A stretch of 64,000 bases of DNA, taken from positions 62,001 to 126,000 of the forward strand of contig CABHON010000022.1 of NCBI GenBank assembly GCA_902168255.1, read 5' to 3'. Positions 54,030 through 63,799 of this stretch are shown here, in pieces. The position numbers were made by a program, and so were the translations under genes. This stretch comes from an uncultured Legionella sp. (GTDB lineage: Bacteria > Pseudomonadota > Gammaproteobacteria > Legionellales > Legionellaceae). The first letter of the stretch is position 1. Every line of letters starts with the position of its first letter. Below the pieces are notes generated by a model, which worked only from the letters and a program-made list of their open reading frames with translations, was not told the origin of the DNA and searched no databases.

Positions 54030-54773
54030 ATGAATAATCAAGAGCAACTTCTACACTTTGTTCATGATGCATATTGTTTACTGAACAGTTTGGGTAGTAT
54101 AGTCTTTATTAAAGACTTAGAGTCTGCCTTTGTAGGATGTAGTGCGGGTTTTGAGTCAATGACTAAAATGCGTCGGGAAAATATTATAGGTCATTTTGAC
54201 CAACATTTTCCATGGGCAAGTTTGGCTGACTTGTATCAACAACAAGATAAAGAGGTGCTGATAAAAAATAAGTCAGAAGTATTTGAGCCGATGCCAATCG
54301 ATAACAATACTATTTTGACACTCAGGACAGTAAAAAGCCCAATCCAAAATGCTACAGGGGAAATTATTGGCATTTTAGGCGAAATGTATATTTTAGCGGA
54401 AGATAAGTCCATTGGTAGCGTATTGCCAGCGATTGCAGTAAAGGATAAAAAAAATTTAGCCTTATCTGGCCTTGATTCTAGAGTTTATCAAATAAGTCAT
54501 TATAATCCAGCATTAAAATTTACCCCGCGGGAATCAGAATGCTTATTTCTATTGCTTCGTGGTAAAAGTGCAAAAGAAATTGCTGGTTTTCTAGAATTAT
54601 CTTGCCGTACGGTTGAGGGATATATTGAACATATCAAAAATAAAATGGGTGTTTCATCTCGTTCAGAAGTAATTGCTAAAGCGATTGAAATGAATATGCT
54701 TGAAATTGTTCCTAGAGGGAATTTATTACTCAGCCTCTACAAAAATTATAAAAAATGGGAAGAATTTTTATAA
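54030..54773 (+). CDS. PAS-LuxR family transcriptional regulator
   Basis: A 247-residue one-component regulator. Residues about 10-135 form a PAS-like sensor (SLGSIVFIKDLESAFVGCSAGFESM, IIGHFDQHFPW). Residues about 165-230 are the LuxR-type helix-turn-helix (FTPRESECLFLLLRGKSAKE, SCRTVEGYIEHIKNKMG). This PAS-LuxR form is numerous in Legionella- and Coxiella-type genomes. It has no response-regulator receiver domain. The regulon is unknown. A TATAAT at 53915-53920 may serve as a -10. Confidence 0.88.
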   Translation: MNNQEQLLHFVHDAYCLLNSLGSIVFIKDLESAFVGCSAGFESMTKMRRENIIGHFDQHFPWASLADLYQQQDKEVLIKNKSEVFEPMPIDNNTILTLRTVKSPIQNATGEIIGILGEMYILAEDKSIGSVLPAIAVKDKKNLALSGLDSRVYQISHYNPALKFTPRESECLFLLLRGKSAKEIAGFLELSCRTVEGYIEHIKNKMGVSSRSEVIAKAIEMNMLEIVPRGNLLLSLYKNYKKWEEFL

Positions 54774-54802
54774 ATTTATCTTTTTTTATTGAACTTTGTA
54801 CC

Positions 54803-55139
54803 GGACAAAAAATAGTTTAATTGAAACTGAGTGATCCTGAGATTTTTTGGTTAGTTACTACAAAAGCAACCATACCATAAGAGCGTCATTGCGAGGAGTG
54901 TTTTGTATGCAAGCGCAGCGCAGCAATCCAAAACAGGACGCGGCAATCCAGTAACGATATCTCCATAAATATCGATGCCTGGATTGCCACGTCGCTTTAT
55001 TGCTTCGCTATCGCTACGCAATACCGCTCCTCGCAATGACGTCTCGTAGTAGTTTAATCCCTTGCTACATATGGCTTCATTCATACGGCGATTAAAAAAT
55101 GTCAGAATCACTCAGTTTCAATTAAACTATTTTTTGTCC
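54803..55139. repeat. Nested inverted-repeat (MITE-like) element, outer arms
   Basis: Left arm 54803-54848 and right arm 55094-55139 are inverted copies over 46 bp with two mismatches (perfect over 33 bp, 54803-54835 with 55107-55139). They enclose a second palindromic element. No transposase frame is inside. The whole unit fills most of the 470-bp space between the regulator and the PP2C-like gene; the rest shows nothing. Confidence 0.85.
54884..55041. repeat. CGTCATTGCGAGGAG palindromic repeat, inner element
   Basis: 15-bp perfect terminal inverted repeats (54884-54898 and 55027-55041), with further internal inverted pairs (GGCAATCCAG and CTGGATTGCC). This motif belongs to a dispersed repeat family I have seen in intracellular and other proteobacteria. 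It sits inside the outer arms, so two repeats may have inserted one into the other. Confidence 0.8.
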
Positions 55140-55245
55140 AGGGCTAAGTTTATTCAGCCAAACTTCAGTTGTTTTAATATTTCAATAATACTTTTAATGA
55201 TACTATTATTATTTATCAATAACATTTGTATGAGATTATATTATT

Positions 55246-56925
55246 ATGGGAACTAGAATAGATTCACTAACAGATAAACTTGGACAAGCTCTTATAAAGT
55301 TTGACATTTCTGTTGAGGGATTGTCTTCCATAAATAATAAGGATGCTTCAGGCAAACCTCAATGTAAGCTAACAATAAAATTTCGTAATGAAGATGTAAA
55401 AACATGTTATGTGTGGTCTGTTTTTAAAGATTTGTTAGGTGATGCTACATCAAGGATGATTGGAAAAAGTTTTTGTTTCACCTTCAACCCTGATGAAGAG
55501 AATGCCTTTTTAGAAAACTTTCCAGAAGATTTTTTTGAAACATTATATTTAAATCAAATGGTGTTGAAAACCTGTCCTGAAACGGTTCATGCAGAAACGA
55601 TAAATATTGGCTTAGAAGCAGAAGAAAAATGGTTTATCCAGCCAAAAAATGAATCTTTGTTGAAAAATTATGCGAGTGTGGAGATTAATAATCTGTATGA
55701 ACCTGCCGTCACCTCCTGTAGGGAAATCACCAAAACACGCACCGATGATGCGGGAAATATTATTTTTATTGATGGACTGCCCTCTCTAGTTATTGCTGAT
55801 GGTGCTTATGGGAGCAATTCGGAACCCCCTCAAATCCTTTGTAATGATATTTTACCACGTATTTTACCTACTTATGTGAGCCAACTTTCTTTGGGTAAAG
55901 ATCCTCAAATTGTGATGCAAGCTTTATTACAGACAGTTAATGAAAAATCAAACGAGTTGAACGTGCAGTATGGCGCTAAAGGTGGCGCCCAATTTACTTT
56001 CTCTTGTGCCATTAGTTATACAGATTATATGGATGCCGAAAAAACAAAAGTAGCTTCTATTGGGGTTGGAAGTGATATGATTATGCTTTATCGAAAACCC
56101 AAAAAGTCTGACATTGGCGGTAGTGTTCCATACTCACCTTATTTCCCTATTCGTGCGGCTGAAAATCTATGTTCACCTGATATGAAAGAAAACATTCAAA
56201 ATTTCTTGGAATCAGTGCCCCATCAGAAGCAATTTTTACCAGCGTTTAATAAATCGGAAATATCTGCATTAATGCGACAAAAAGTAATCATAGTTCCTTT
56301 GGAAACGGATGATCAATTGATTGGGTTGAGTGATGGTGCGTTTGATGGATTTGATAAAGCCGAGTATATGGAGAGAATTATCTCAGGTAATGATACTGAT
56401 GGTTTTTGCGTCAGTAGAGCATTCCGTGAAGATGCTCATATTTGTCCTGAGAACTTATTTGATGAGAATGCCTATATTATCCGTGAACAATCTGTTAAAG
56501 AGAACAGCAAAGGAAAAGGCGATGATGCTATTCTTATTAAAGCATTTATTCCAGATGAAACGAGACGAAATGCTATAAATAAAGCGAGTTTAAATTTTTA
56601 TAAAGATCGTATTATCACTATTTTAGATAAAAATTACCTTGAAGGATGCGGATTATTTCATCACCATCGTAATCGATGCCTTCAAGTATGTAAGGCTATT
56701 GCTAAGGCAACATCGACACAGCAAGTGGCCTTAATTTTAATGAATCAAAAGAGTATGGCTAGTGTCATGGAGCAAGCTGTATTTATGCCGTTAGGTAACA
56801 CGATTTTAGAAGAACGATGGTCAAAACAAGTGAAAAATAAATTTACCAAGACATCGGGTTATCAAAAAGCTATTCAATTGGCGAGAGAAGAGCTAGATAA
56901 TATTACTCGAGTCTCCCCTCGTTAA
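55246..56925 (+). CDS. Putative PP2C-like phosphatase-fold protein, effector-like
   Basis: A 559-residue soluble protein with no signal peptide. The middle carries a PP2C-like motif series: SLVIADGAYGSNS (about 180-192, metal Asp), KGGAQFTFSCAIS (about 245-257), KVASIGVGSDMIMLYR (about 268-283), IGLSDGAFDGFD (about 359-370, metal Asp) and GDDAILIKAF (about 425-434, last metal Asp). Order and spacing match PP2C/SpoIIE-type phosphatases. About 180 N-terminal and 120 C-terminal residues are unrecognised. Several Legionella-type effectors are phosphatases, so secretion is plausible but not shown. A repeat element lies immediately upstream. Confidence 0.65.
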   Translation: MGTRIDSLTDKLGQALIKFDISVEGLSSINNKDASGKPQCKLTIKFRNEDVKTCYVWSVFKDLLGDATSRMIGKSFCFTFNPDEENAFLENFPEDFFETLYLNQMVLKTCPETVHAETINIGLEAEEKWFIQPKNESLLKNYASVEINNLYEPAVTSCREITKTRTDDAGNIIFIDGLPSLVIADGAYGSNSEPPQILCNDILPRILPTYVSQLSLGKDPQIVMQALLQTVNEKSNELNVQYGAKGGAQFTFSCAISYTDYMDAEKTKVASIGVGSDMIMLYRKPKKSDIGGSVPYSPYFPIRAAENLCSPDMKENIQNFLESVPHQKQFLPAFNKSEISALMRQKVIIVPLETDDQLIGLSDGAFDGFDKAEYMERIISGNDTDGFCVSRAFREDAHICPENLFDENAYIIREQSVKENSKGKGDDAILIKAFIPDETRRNAINKASLNFYKDRIITILDKNYLEGCGLFHHHRNRCLQVCKAIAKATSTQQVALILMNQKSMASVMEQAVFMPLGNTILEERWSKQVKNKFTKTSGYQKAIQLAREELDNITRVSPR

Positions 56926-57098
56926 AAAAGGTTATTACTATAAGAAGGTAATTATCTCACTGCGTTATTCCCGCTGATTACAATAATAACATGATTAAAT
57001 GATTAAAAGTTTTATATGTGTTTACCCTATTTACGTAGTGAGCATGTGCTAGCCCATATCAATAAAGCTCTTGAAATTGTTCTTCCTTTCATTCTTGA

Positions 57099-58481
57099 TC
57101 ATTTAGGTTGTACGCGTGTACCACCACCTAACTCTTGATACAAATTAACCAGCGTTATCATTTGCATTAACTTCATTTGGTTAACATCAATAGCGGCTTC
57201 GTCGACGGCTAGTTTATCCGCTAGGGTGGCTTGATAAGAAATAATACCGCGGTCATATAAGCGTTCAGTTAATTTATATTTATCGTTAAGCGACGTATAA
57301 GATTGGTAAGATAACGCATAACGTTCATTGGCTGTATGGTGATGCGAGAGGCTATTATCGACATCTTGCAATGCTTTTTTTACGACATCAATATAGGCGT
57401 GATAAGCGGCTTTTTGCGCAGCGGTATACGAATCAATTTGACCAAAAACAGCCGGGTTGAGCACCCAATCCATATAAGCATCGCCCATATTGGCTAAATC
57501 ACCAGATGGGTTGGAACCGTCTATGTCTGTTTCCCCTTCAAAAGTATCCAATTGAACGGAAGGAAGTAAAGACGTGTACGCTTTGGCTTTATTTTGCACG
57601 GCTATTTTAAACTGAAGTTCTGCTATAGAAACATCGGGACGATTTTCTAATACAGTAGCAGGTAAAGCGCCTACGTTAGGATAGGTTGCATTGAGTTTAC
57701 CAAAATCCGTGGATGTCATAATTGGTCCTGGATTTTGATCCAGTAAATAATGAAGGGCATTGGCACTTCTGACTAAATTGTCTTGAATGACTTTCCGTTG
57801 GGATTGTGCGTTACGTAATTTTGAAATTAACGTATCAATTTCAATTTCAGTCGTGAGGCCATCTTTGTAACTGGCTTGTTGAATGGATAAAATTTCACTG
57901 AGATCGTTGACATAGATGTTAACCAGTTTTAATTCATTTAATTGCGAAATATACGTGTAATAACTTGTGGCAATTTGGCCAACAAGGACTAACCGTGTGG
58001 CTTCGATTGCTTTCTTTCGAAGGGCTATTTCGAGTTTGGCTGATTTTTCGAGTGCCATGTTATTAAAGATGTTAAACATCGCATATTGTGGCCAAATGCC
58101 ATAAAATCCGCTTGGATTGCCTAACGCGGGGTTACTAGAATAACCGGCTAATATGGCGACGGAAGGAAGCCAACTTAATTGGACTGCTTTTAGTTGTCCC
58201 CGAGCTTGTTCTAATCGCGCATCAGCTTCTTTGAGTGTCGAATTAGCCCGTAGTCCTTCGTTCATCAAATGATTTAAAACAGGATCGTTAAAATGTTGCC
58301 ACCAGGCGGTATAAGGCCAATAATTTTGATTGCTTAAAGGTACCGATTCGAAACGACTCCATTCATCTGGAACGGAAAGGTTGACCGGAGGAACGGGAGG
58401 ATAAATAAGGGAGCAATTAGATAATAGTAAACTACTGGATATAATAGCATAGGCGGGGTTACATATTTTTTTTAAAATCAT
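57099..58481 (-). CDS. NodT-family outer-membrane efflux lipoprotein
   Basis: A 460-residue TolC-fold lipoprotein. The signal peptide ends in LLLSNCS (Cys23; Asn at -1 is atypical for a lipobox). NodT/OprM hallmarks follow: PDEWSRF, WWQHFNDPVLNHLMNEGLRAN and LPATVLENRPDVSIAELQ. It is the last gene of a HlyD/FUSC efflux operon and overlaps the FUSC C-half gene by 4 bp, so it should be that system's outer-membrane channel. Confidence 0.9.
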   Translation of the reverse strand: MILKKICNPAYAIISSSLLLSNCSLIYPPVPPVNLSVPDEWSRFESVPLSNQNYWPYTAWWQHFNDPVLNHLMNEGLRANSTLKEADARLEQARGQLKAVQLSWLPSVAILAGYSSNPALGNPSGFYGIWPQYAMFNIFNNMALEKSAKLEIALRKKAIEATRLVLVGQIATSYYTYISQLNELKLVNIYVNDLSEILSIQQASYKDGLTTEIEIDTLISKLRNAQSQRKVIQDNLVRSANALHYLLDQNPGPIMTSTDFGKLNATYPNVGALPATVLENRPDVSIAELQFKIAVQNKAKAYTSLLPSVQLDTFEGETDIDGSNPSGDLANMGDAYMDWVLNPAVFGQIDSYTAAQKAAYHAYIDVVKKALQDVDNSLSHHHTANERYALSYQSYTSLNDKYKLTERLYDRGIISYQATLADKLAVDEAAIDVNQMKLMQMITLVNLYQELGGGTRVQPK

Positions 58482-59311
58482 CGGTTAGTGCTCTCCAGAA
58501 GTACTTCAACTTGTTGGATTAATGGGGGTAATTTTGTGTTCATAGGGTCATGTCGCTGTATATAATGAATACTGACTATTTTTCTGAATAGCTGAATCAT
58601 TTCTATATTAAATTGTTTATCGGCAGCACTCAACTGAAATTGGCGGTAACCTCGTTTACTTTCGTATTTTGCATCATCAACAATGACGGAAATTTTGTCA
58701 ATTTGTGCATTGGCTATGTTTATCTTTTTTAATATTTTACTGTAATTGAGCGTGTTATCTTTTGTCATTTGATACAGTTCATGCAACATTCTATTAGCGG
58801 TTGCTTGAGCCTCCACATAATGTAAATACATCATGTTGCTACGTCCAAACCATAGATATTCAATAGCAACACACATCCCAAAAGCGATAATGGTACATGC
58901 CAATCTATCTTGAATGTAATACTGTAAATTGAAGTTGGCGGTATTTGGAAGCTCTACTAGGATGTCTGAAAGGAGGGTAACAATAATAATGAATTTATCA
59001 TAAGGCCATAACTGAAAAAAAATGGCAGCCCAAATAATAATGACAAAATAGGATATAGCCAAACGATAATCTAAATGCAGAAAATGCCATATGATGCCAA
59101 CTGCCGCAACACCGATGATGGTGCCATTTAAGCGCAGATATGCACGTTTAACTACTGTACCTGCATGAAACCCACTATAGACCATAGCCCCCGTAATAAT
59201 AATCCAAATACTATGAGGAATATTAAAAAAATTTTGAACAAATACGAATAGCATAAAAGCCATCGTGATTTGTAAATAACGTTTGGTAAATAAATCTAGT
59301 TTTGTAGACAT
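58478..59311 (-). CDS. FUSC-type efflux transporter, C-terminal half
   Basis: A 277-residue inner-membrane protein with about six helices (15-170) and a cytoplasmic helical tail. The HAGTVVKRAYLRLNGTIIG segment is the FUSC/ArAE signature. In AaeB-type exporters this half and the preceding gene's half form one polypeptide; here they are separate genes overlapping by 16 bp. Likely exports aromatic acids or other amphiphiles with HlyD and NodT partners. Confidence 0.85.
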   Translation of the reverse strand: MSTKLDLFTKRYLQITMAFMLFVFVQNFFNIPHSIWIIITGAMVYSGFHAGTVVKRAYLRLNGTIIGVAAVGIIWHFLHLDYRLAISYFVIIIWAAIFFQLWPYDKFIIIVTLLSDILVELPNTANFNLQYYIQDRLACTIIAFGMCVAIEYLWFGRSNMMYLHYVEAQATANRMLHELYQMTKDNTLNYSKILKKINIANAQIDKISVIVDDAKYESKRGYRQFQLSAADKQFNIEMIQLFRKIVSIHYIQRHDPMNTKLPPLIQQVEVLLESTNR

Positions 59312-60249
59312 AATTTATTCCAAGTATGAATGGCTTGATTAAGATTTTTTTTAAGTCTTAAAAAATGGTCGTTGTCACTATCAATGAGGTATATAGGATA
59401 AAGGGGATAGTTATCGCTAATTGCAAGAGAAAATTGCTGACATATTCTTACAAACTCTTTAAGTTCATGAGTTTCAATGGAAATAGTCCTATTGGCTAAA
59501 GCGGCCAATGAGGTATACATTTTTGTAAGAATGAGAGCAATGCGTCGAGCAAAAAGTCCATTTTCTTTATAACTGAGACTATCCGTTAAGCTAAAAAGAC
59601 GAATGGCATGAACTAATAATAATTGCTGGGGATTAATTTGGTTTAAGTTAATAGAATTAAATTTTTCGGCAAATTCCTTCATGGAATAATAAAATGCGCG
59701 TTGCCATACACGAAAGAAATATTTTTTAGGAAAAAAATAGAAAAAAATTAGCATTAGGATGGTGATTGCTGTTAAATCAAAAATAATACGTAAAATGATG
59801 TACCAATCCCCGCTATTAGGTGATTGGCATAACACAGAAGCAACCACCTGGATAAGCGCAATCATATTAAGAAAGGGAGGATAAAATTTCCGGGAAAGCG
59901 CAAAAAAAGAGGCGACGCCAATACCGGTAACTAGGACTAATAAACTAATATAATTTTTTACACAACAAAAAATAGCTGTGTAAAAAATACTGGCAAGGCA
60001 AAAGAAGAGAATGGCTTTTAAACGTGGATAATACCCAAACATGGTGCCCGTAATAACCAACGCTAGTACTGGTAAGGTAATTGATTCGCCAAATCCAGGT
60101 AAATCGTAGAAGCCATCAACAAACAACAAGCAAATAACTACTGTAACGGATTGTAAAGCGTTGACCCGCATTATTCCGTAAGGATCGTAGCTGTCTATTT
60201 TCTTTTGAATGGATTCTCTATATCTGGTGAAGGGCTTAGAGCAAAACAT
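59296..60249 (-). CDS. FUSC-type efflux transporter, N-terminal half
   Basis: A 317-residue protein: six helices within residues 28-180, then a helical cytoplasmic part. YGIMRVNALQSVTVVICLL resembles the N-terminal FUSC half. It is probably the partner of the next gene's product; together they equal one AaeB-type exporter. Coupled to hlyD (6 bp) and overlapping its C-half gene. Confidence 0.82.
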   Translation of the reverse strand: MFCSKPFTRYRESIQKKIDSYDPYGIMRVNALQSVTVVICLLFVDGFYDLPGFGESITLPVLALVITGTMFGYYPRLKAILFFCLASIFYTAIFCCVKNYISLLVLVTGIGVASFFALSRKFYPPFLNMIALIQVVASVLCQSPNSGDWYIILRIIFDLTAITILMLIFFYFFPKKYFFRVWQRAFYYSMKEFAEKFNSINLNQINPQQLLLVHAIRLFSLTDSLSYKENGLFARRIALILTKMYTSLAALANRTISIETHELKEFVRICQQFSLAISDNYPLYPIYLIDSDNDHFLRLKKNLNQAIHTWNKLCLQN

Positions 60250-60255
60250 ACCACA

Positions 60256-61269
60256 TTACCTGTGCGTGCCTGTTCGAACATAGACGTAAGCACTGGCACC
60301 TGGGTTAAAAGGATGACGTGGATCGGGGTCTAAAATTTTAATTTGTAATGGAACACGTTGAGGTAAATTTAGCCATTCGTTCACATTAACCACTACTTGC
60401 TGCTGGCTTCTTGGGTTGGTATTTTGGCGATCAGCAGCCCAAACATGATTGACAATGACGCCGTGAAAGATTTTTTCAAAGTAATACATTCTGAGAACTA
60501 TGATAACTTCATCTCCTGGACGGACATAACGTAAATCAGTTTCATTAAAATTGGCTTGAACATACCAAGAATCGCTATTAATCAAGGAAAATAAAGGTTG
60601 ATGTTGAATGATAGGGGTGCCAACCGATAGAAACATATTATCCACAATACCATTTGAGCCTGCTCTCACCGTAGTGAGGTCTACGTTTACCTTTGCATTA
60701 TCCAGAACCGCTTTAAGGGCATGCGCTTTTTTCTTTGCTTCAGCACTTTGTCTATCATCAATAAGCAGTTGTTGGCGAAGTGCCTGGACGTGATTCGTCA
60801 AACTTTCAACGTCATAGGCTAATTCTCGTATTTCAAGGTGGGAAATGGCTTGATTGACCGATTGATTTTTCTTTAAATCATACTCATATTGCTTTTTGTG
60901 TAAATCAGCAAGGGTCATTTTAAGCAGGGCTTCATTCTTTTTTGTTTCCTGTTGAATGACTTCAATATGAATTAATGCTTCTTCATAACTCGATTGTGCA
61001 TGCGCTAAAGCCAGTTTGTAAGGCGTGTCAAAAACTTTAAATAAAGGTTGTCCTTTTTTTACATGTTGCCCATTATGGACATATATATCCGTAATATATC
61101 CCGCAACATCGGCGGCTACAGCTTGTGTATTTGTAACAATGAACGCATCGTCAGTAAAAGGGATTAAATAAGAAAAGAAATGAAAGATACCGACAATGCA
61201 GGCTAATACCAAAATGATGGTTGGAAAACTAAATTTATCACGCCAGAAGCTATAGATTTTCGGCATCAA
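60256..61269 (-). CDS. HlyD/EmrA-family membrane fusion protein
   Basis: A 337-residue periplasmic adaptor. One N-terminal anchor helix (about 15-37), a biotinyl-lipoyl half ([28 protein letters not shown]), a long coiled-coil hairpin (about 85-190), a second lipoyl half ([19 protein letters not shown]) and the beta-barrel ([17 protein letters not shown]). It bridges the FUSC pair to the NodT channel. The end of ttcA overlaps its start by 20 bp. Confidence 0.92.
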   Translation of the reverse strand: MMPKIYSFWRDKFSFPTIILVLACIVGIFHFFSYLIPFTDDAFIVTNTQAVAADVAGYITDIYVHNGQHVKKGQPLFKVFDTPYKLALAHAQSSYEEALIHIEVIQQETKKNEALLKMTLADLHKKQYEYDLKKNQSVNQAISHLEIRELAYDVESLTNHVQALRQQLLIDDRQSAEAKKKAHALKAVLDNAKVNVDLTTVRAGSNGIVDNMFLSVGTPIIQHQPLFSLINSDSWYVQANFNETDLRYVRPGDEVIIVLRMYYFEKIFHGVIVNHVWAADRQNTNPRSQQQVVVNVNEWLNLPQRVPLQIKILDPDPRHPFNPGASAYVYVRTGTHR

Positions 61270-62419
61270 TTAACTCTTTTTCTAAATCTTTAAAATTCCA
61301 AAATTCATGAGACATTAGCTGGCTTGGTTTGATACTGCTTAATGCATGAAGTAAGTTACTTGGAATTTTAGGATTTTCTTTAGCTAAGTCGTCAATTAAT
61401 CTGGCTATACGTTTTCTTGCTAAGTTTTCCTGAGAACCGCAAAGATTGCAAGGAATAATCGGAAATGCTTGTTTTTGGGCATATTTAATAATATCGCTTT
61501 CTTGGCAATAACTTAAAGGGCGAATAATAATATGGCTTTTGTCGTCGCTTAACAGTTTAGGTGGCATAGAGCGTGTATCACCATTATAAAAAAGAGACAT
61601 AAGAAAAGTACGAATTAAATCATCGCGGTGATGACCTAAAGCAATTTTAGTAAATCCATTCTCTTTTGCATAACGATAAATAATTCCCCGCCTTAACCGG
61701 GAGCAAAGCGCACAATAAGTTTGGCCTTCAGGTACTTTTTCTTTCACAATACTATAAGTATCTCGAGAAAGTATTTCATAATTTATTTCTCGTTCTTCAA
61801 GCCAAGCTTTTAAGGCACGATCGTCCCAACCTGGTTGAGCTTGATCAAGCGTAAAAGCAAAAATATCAAATTTTCGTCCACTACGTTTACGTAAAATACG
61901 CAAAAGCGTTAACATAGTAAAAGAGTCTTTTCCACCTGATAAACAAACCATTACGCGATCACCGGTTTGTATCATGTTGTAATCGGCAATGGCTTTGCCG
62001 GTGTAGTGTAGTAATTTCTTTTCTAAAGTTGAACTCTTCGCCCTTGAGCTTTCAGCTGCGTTAACGACTCCATCGGCTTCAGTCATGTACTCATTGTACA
62101 CTCCTTCGCCTGCTTCGTCGTTGCCTTGCTGAAAACTCAAGGGCTGTGAGTTCTTATAAGAAGAGCTTGAGCTTTCAGCTGCGTTAATGGCTCCATCGGC
62201 TTCAGTCATGTACTCATTGTACACTCCTTCGCCTGCTTCGTCGTTGCCTTGCTGAAAACTCAAGGGCTGTGAGTTCTTATAAGAAGAGCTTGAGCTTTCA
62301 GCTGCGTTAACGGCTTCATCGTCTTCAGTCATGCAAGAAGAAGTGGAGATGTTTTCCATCTTGCTACCAACAGTGTCCATTCCTTCGAGTTCTATTCGTA
62401 TGTTAGCTAATTTGTTCAT
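61250..62419 (-). CDS. ttcA: tRNA 2-thiocytidine synthetase with an in-frame repeat insertion
   Basis: TtcA thiolates C32 of certain tRNAs with ATP and a [4Fe-4S] cluster. The catalytic body begins near residue 130 ([19 protein letters not shown]), with the PP-loop [20 protein letters not shown] and [11 protein letters not shown] (C-x2-C pairs), and the usual end. The normal protein is about 300 aa; here about 95 extra residues come from tandem 41-residue repeats ([20 protein letters not shown]...) encoded by a 123-bp unit. The first ATG at 62419 overlaps tolC. Whether the repeat segment is translated, tolerated or bypassed by an internal start is unknown. Confidence 0.9.
   Translation of the reverse strand: MNKLANIRIELEGMDTVGSKMENISTSSCMTEDDEAVNAAESSSSSYKNSQPLSFQQGNDEAGEGVYNEYMTEADGAINAAESSSSSYKNSQPLSFQQGNDEAGEGVYNEYMTEADGVVNAAESSRAKSSTLEKKLLHYTGKAIADYNMIQTGDRVMVCLSGGKDSFTMLTLLRILRKRSGRKFDIFAFTLDQAQPGWDDRALKAWLEEREINYEILSRDTYSIVKEKVPEGQTYCALCSRLRRGIIYRYAKENGFTKIALGHHRDDLIRTFLMSLFYNGDTRSMPPKLLSDDKSHIIIRPLSYCQESDIIKYAQKQAFPIIPCNLCGSQENLARKRIARLIDDLAKENPKIPSNLLHALSSIKPSQLMSHEFWNFKDLEKELIDAENL
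62046..62330 (-). repeat. 123-bp tandem repeat (palindromic element) inside ttcA
   Basis: Two full units (62046-62168 and 62169-62291) plus the start of a third (to about 62330) repeat in phase with a 123-bp period and a few base differences. Each unit holds CTTGAGTTTTCAGC...GCTGAAAGCTCAAG inverted ends, a palindromic-element look like Rickettsia RPEs. The frame stays open through all units. Confidence 0.85.
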
Positions 62420-63797
62420 TATTAATTACCGCGTGTTTTGGATCTTTATCAAGCCAACTATTTAATGTTTCTAAATCGGCGACATTCAGTGTGCCTGCTG
62501 CTAATTTTAGTTGCAAAATAGCATTCATATAAGCGTATTGATCGGTAGCTTGTTGAGTTTGCGCTGAATATAATTGCTGTTGTGCAGTTAAGACATCCAC
62601 CATGGTTAGTGTGCCAACTTGATATTGGGCAGTAGTACTTCTAACCGAATTTTCTGAAGAGGCCACACTCTGACGATCCGCTTTAATTTTATTAATATTA
62701 ACGAGCACCGTGTTATAGGCCGTTTTGGTGCTGACCAAGGTATTTAAATAAGAAGATTGAAATTGCGCTGCCGCTGTTTCAAATTGGTATTCTGCTTGGC
62801 GAGTCCTTGAAGAAATAAGGCCACCTTGATAGAGTGGTAACGTTAAATTAAGGGCCACTCCGGTATTTTGGCCTGCTAATACGGCTGATTGTGCGGCGTC
62901 TGTGTTAGTATTGGCATAGTCCAAATCGATATCAGCTGTAGGGTAATGTCCCGCTTCTTGTGCTTTAATATTTTTTCTTGACGCTTCCATCGCGTATTTA
63001 TTACTCAGAAGGGTATAATTTTGGCTAAGTGCTTTGTCGACCCACACTTGTTGATTAGTGGGAGTTGGTTTTACAAGCGGTACTGTTTCTTTACGTAAAG
63101 GGGCAATTGCATTGTACCCTTTGTTCGTTAAAGTTCTTAAATTTTCAAATTGAATATACAAACTATTTCTGTTGGAAATTTCTTGGGCAGCCATTAAGTC
63201 ATATTGAGCTTGTGCTTGATAAACAGACGTCATTGTATCCAATCCTACATTATAACGTTGTTTTGCTTCATTCATTTGACGCTCAAGAGCCCGTTTTTGA
63301 GCACGGGTAAACCGTAAATTATCCTTTGCTTGAAGGACACCCAAATAGGCTTGGGCAACTCGAATAATAAGGTTTTGAGCAGCAGCATTGTAAGAAGCTT
63401 CAGCACTTTTTACGGTATCTTTTGCCTGCTTAAATTGCATCCAATATTGATAATTAAATACTTGTTGGGAAGCGGAAACAGTAAATGTATTTAAATCATA
63501 AGCTTCATCCCCTGTAACAGATACCTGATTTGAGTCTCCGGTATTAGAGTAACGTCCTACTGTATTACCAACAAAGACTTGAGGTAAAAGTACCGATCTT
63601 GCTTGAGGAACAAGTTCCTTGTTAGAAAAATAAGTACCATGGGCTGCTTGAAAGGTAGGATCATTGGATAAAGCTTGCATGTAAATAGTAAGCAAGTCAG
63701 CTGAAGCATAACTTGCATTACTCGCAATAAAAAGAAATGTACTGCAAATAATTCTTAAAAAGAAATTCTTCTTTGAGGTATTATTTTTCGATGACAT
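62403..63797 (-). CDS. tolC: TolC-family outer-membrane channel
   Basis: A 464-residue TolC with a signal peptide (about 1-32, ending ASNASYASA). Seen: [19 protein letters not shown], the two homologous halves ([36 protein letters not shown]) and the coiled-coil barrel, ending NLxTLNSWL. It serves RND, ABC and MFS exporters. It follows pcm (the common order) and overlaps ttcA by 17 bp. A NodT channel elsewhere in the same operon makes two outer-membrane factors. Confidence 0.95.
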   Translation of the reverse strand: MSSKNNTSKKNFFLRIICSTFLFIASNASYASADLLTIYMQALSNDPTFQAAHGTYFSNKELVPQARSVLLPQVFVGNTVGRYSNTGDSNQVSVTGDEAYDLNTFTVSASQQVFNYQYWMQFKQAKDTVKSAEASYNAAAQNLIIRVAQAYLGVLQAKDNLRFTRAQKRALERQMNEAKQRYNVGLDTMTSVYQAQAQYDLMAAQEISNRNSLYIQFENLRTLTNKGYNAIAPLRKETVPLVKPTPTNQQVWVDKALSQNYTLLSNKYAMEASRKNIKAQEAGHYPTADIDLDYANTNTDAAQSAVLAGQNTGVALNLTLPLYQGGLISSRTRQAEYQFETAAAQFQSSYLNTLVSTKTAYNTVLVNINKIKADRQSVASSENSVRSTTAQYQVGTLTMVDVLTAQQQLYSAQTQQATDQYAYMNAILQLKLAAGTLNVADLETLNSWLDKDPKHAVINNEQIS

Positions 63798-63799
63798 TA

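Noticed and set aside
54851..55111. Minus-strand 86-codon reading frame
   Set aside because: It lies wholly in the nested inverted-repeat element and its peptide is a translation of the repeat; not a gene.
56926..57098. Small gene between the PP2C-like and NodT genes
   Set aside because: No frame with a start, ribosome binding site and family-like content was found.
59296..59311. Sequencing frameshift splitting one FUSC gene
   Set aside because: Both halves have complete starts and a coupled overlap, so two genes are as likely; kept as two and flagged in the findings.
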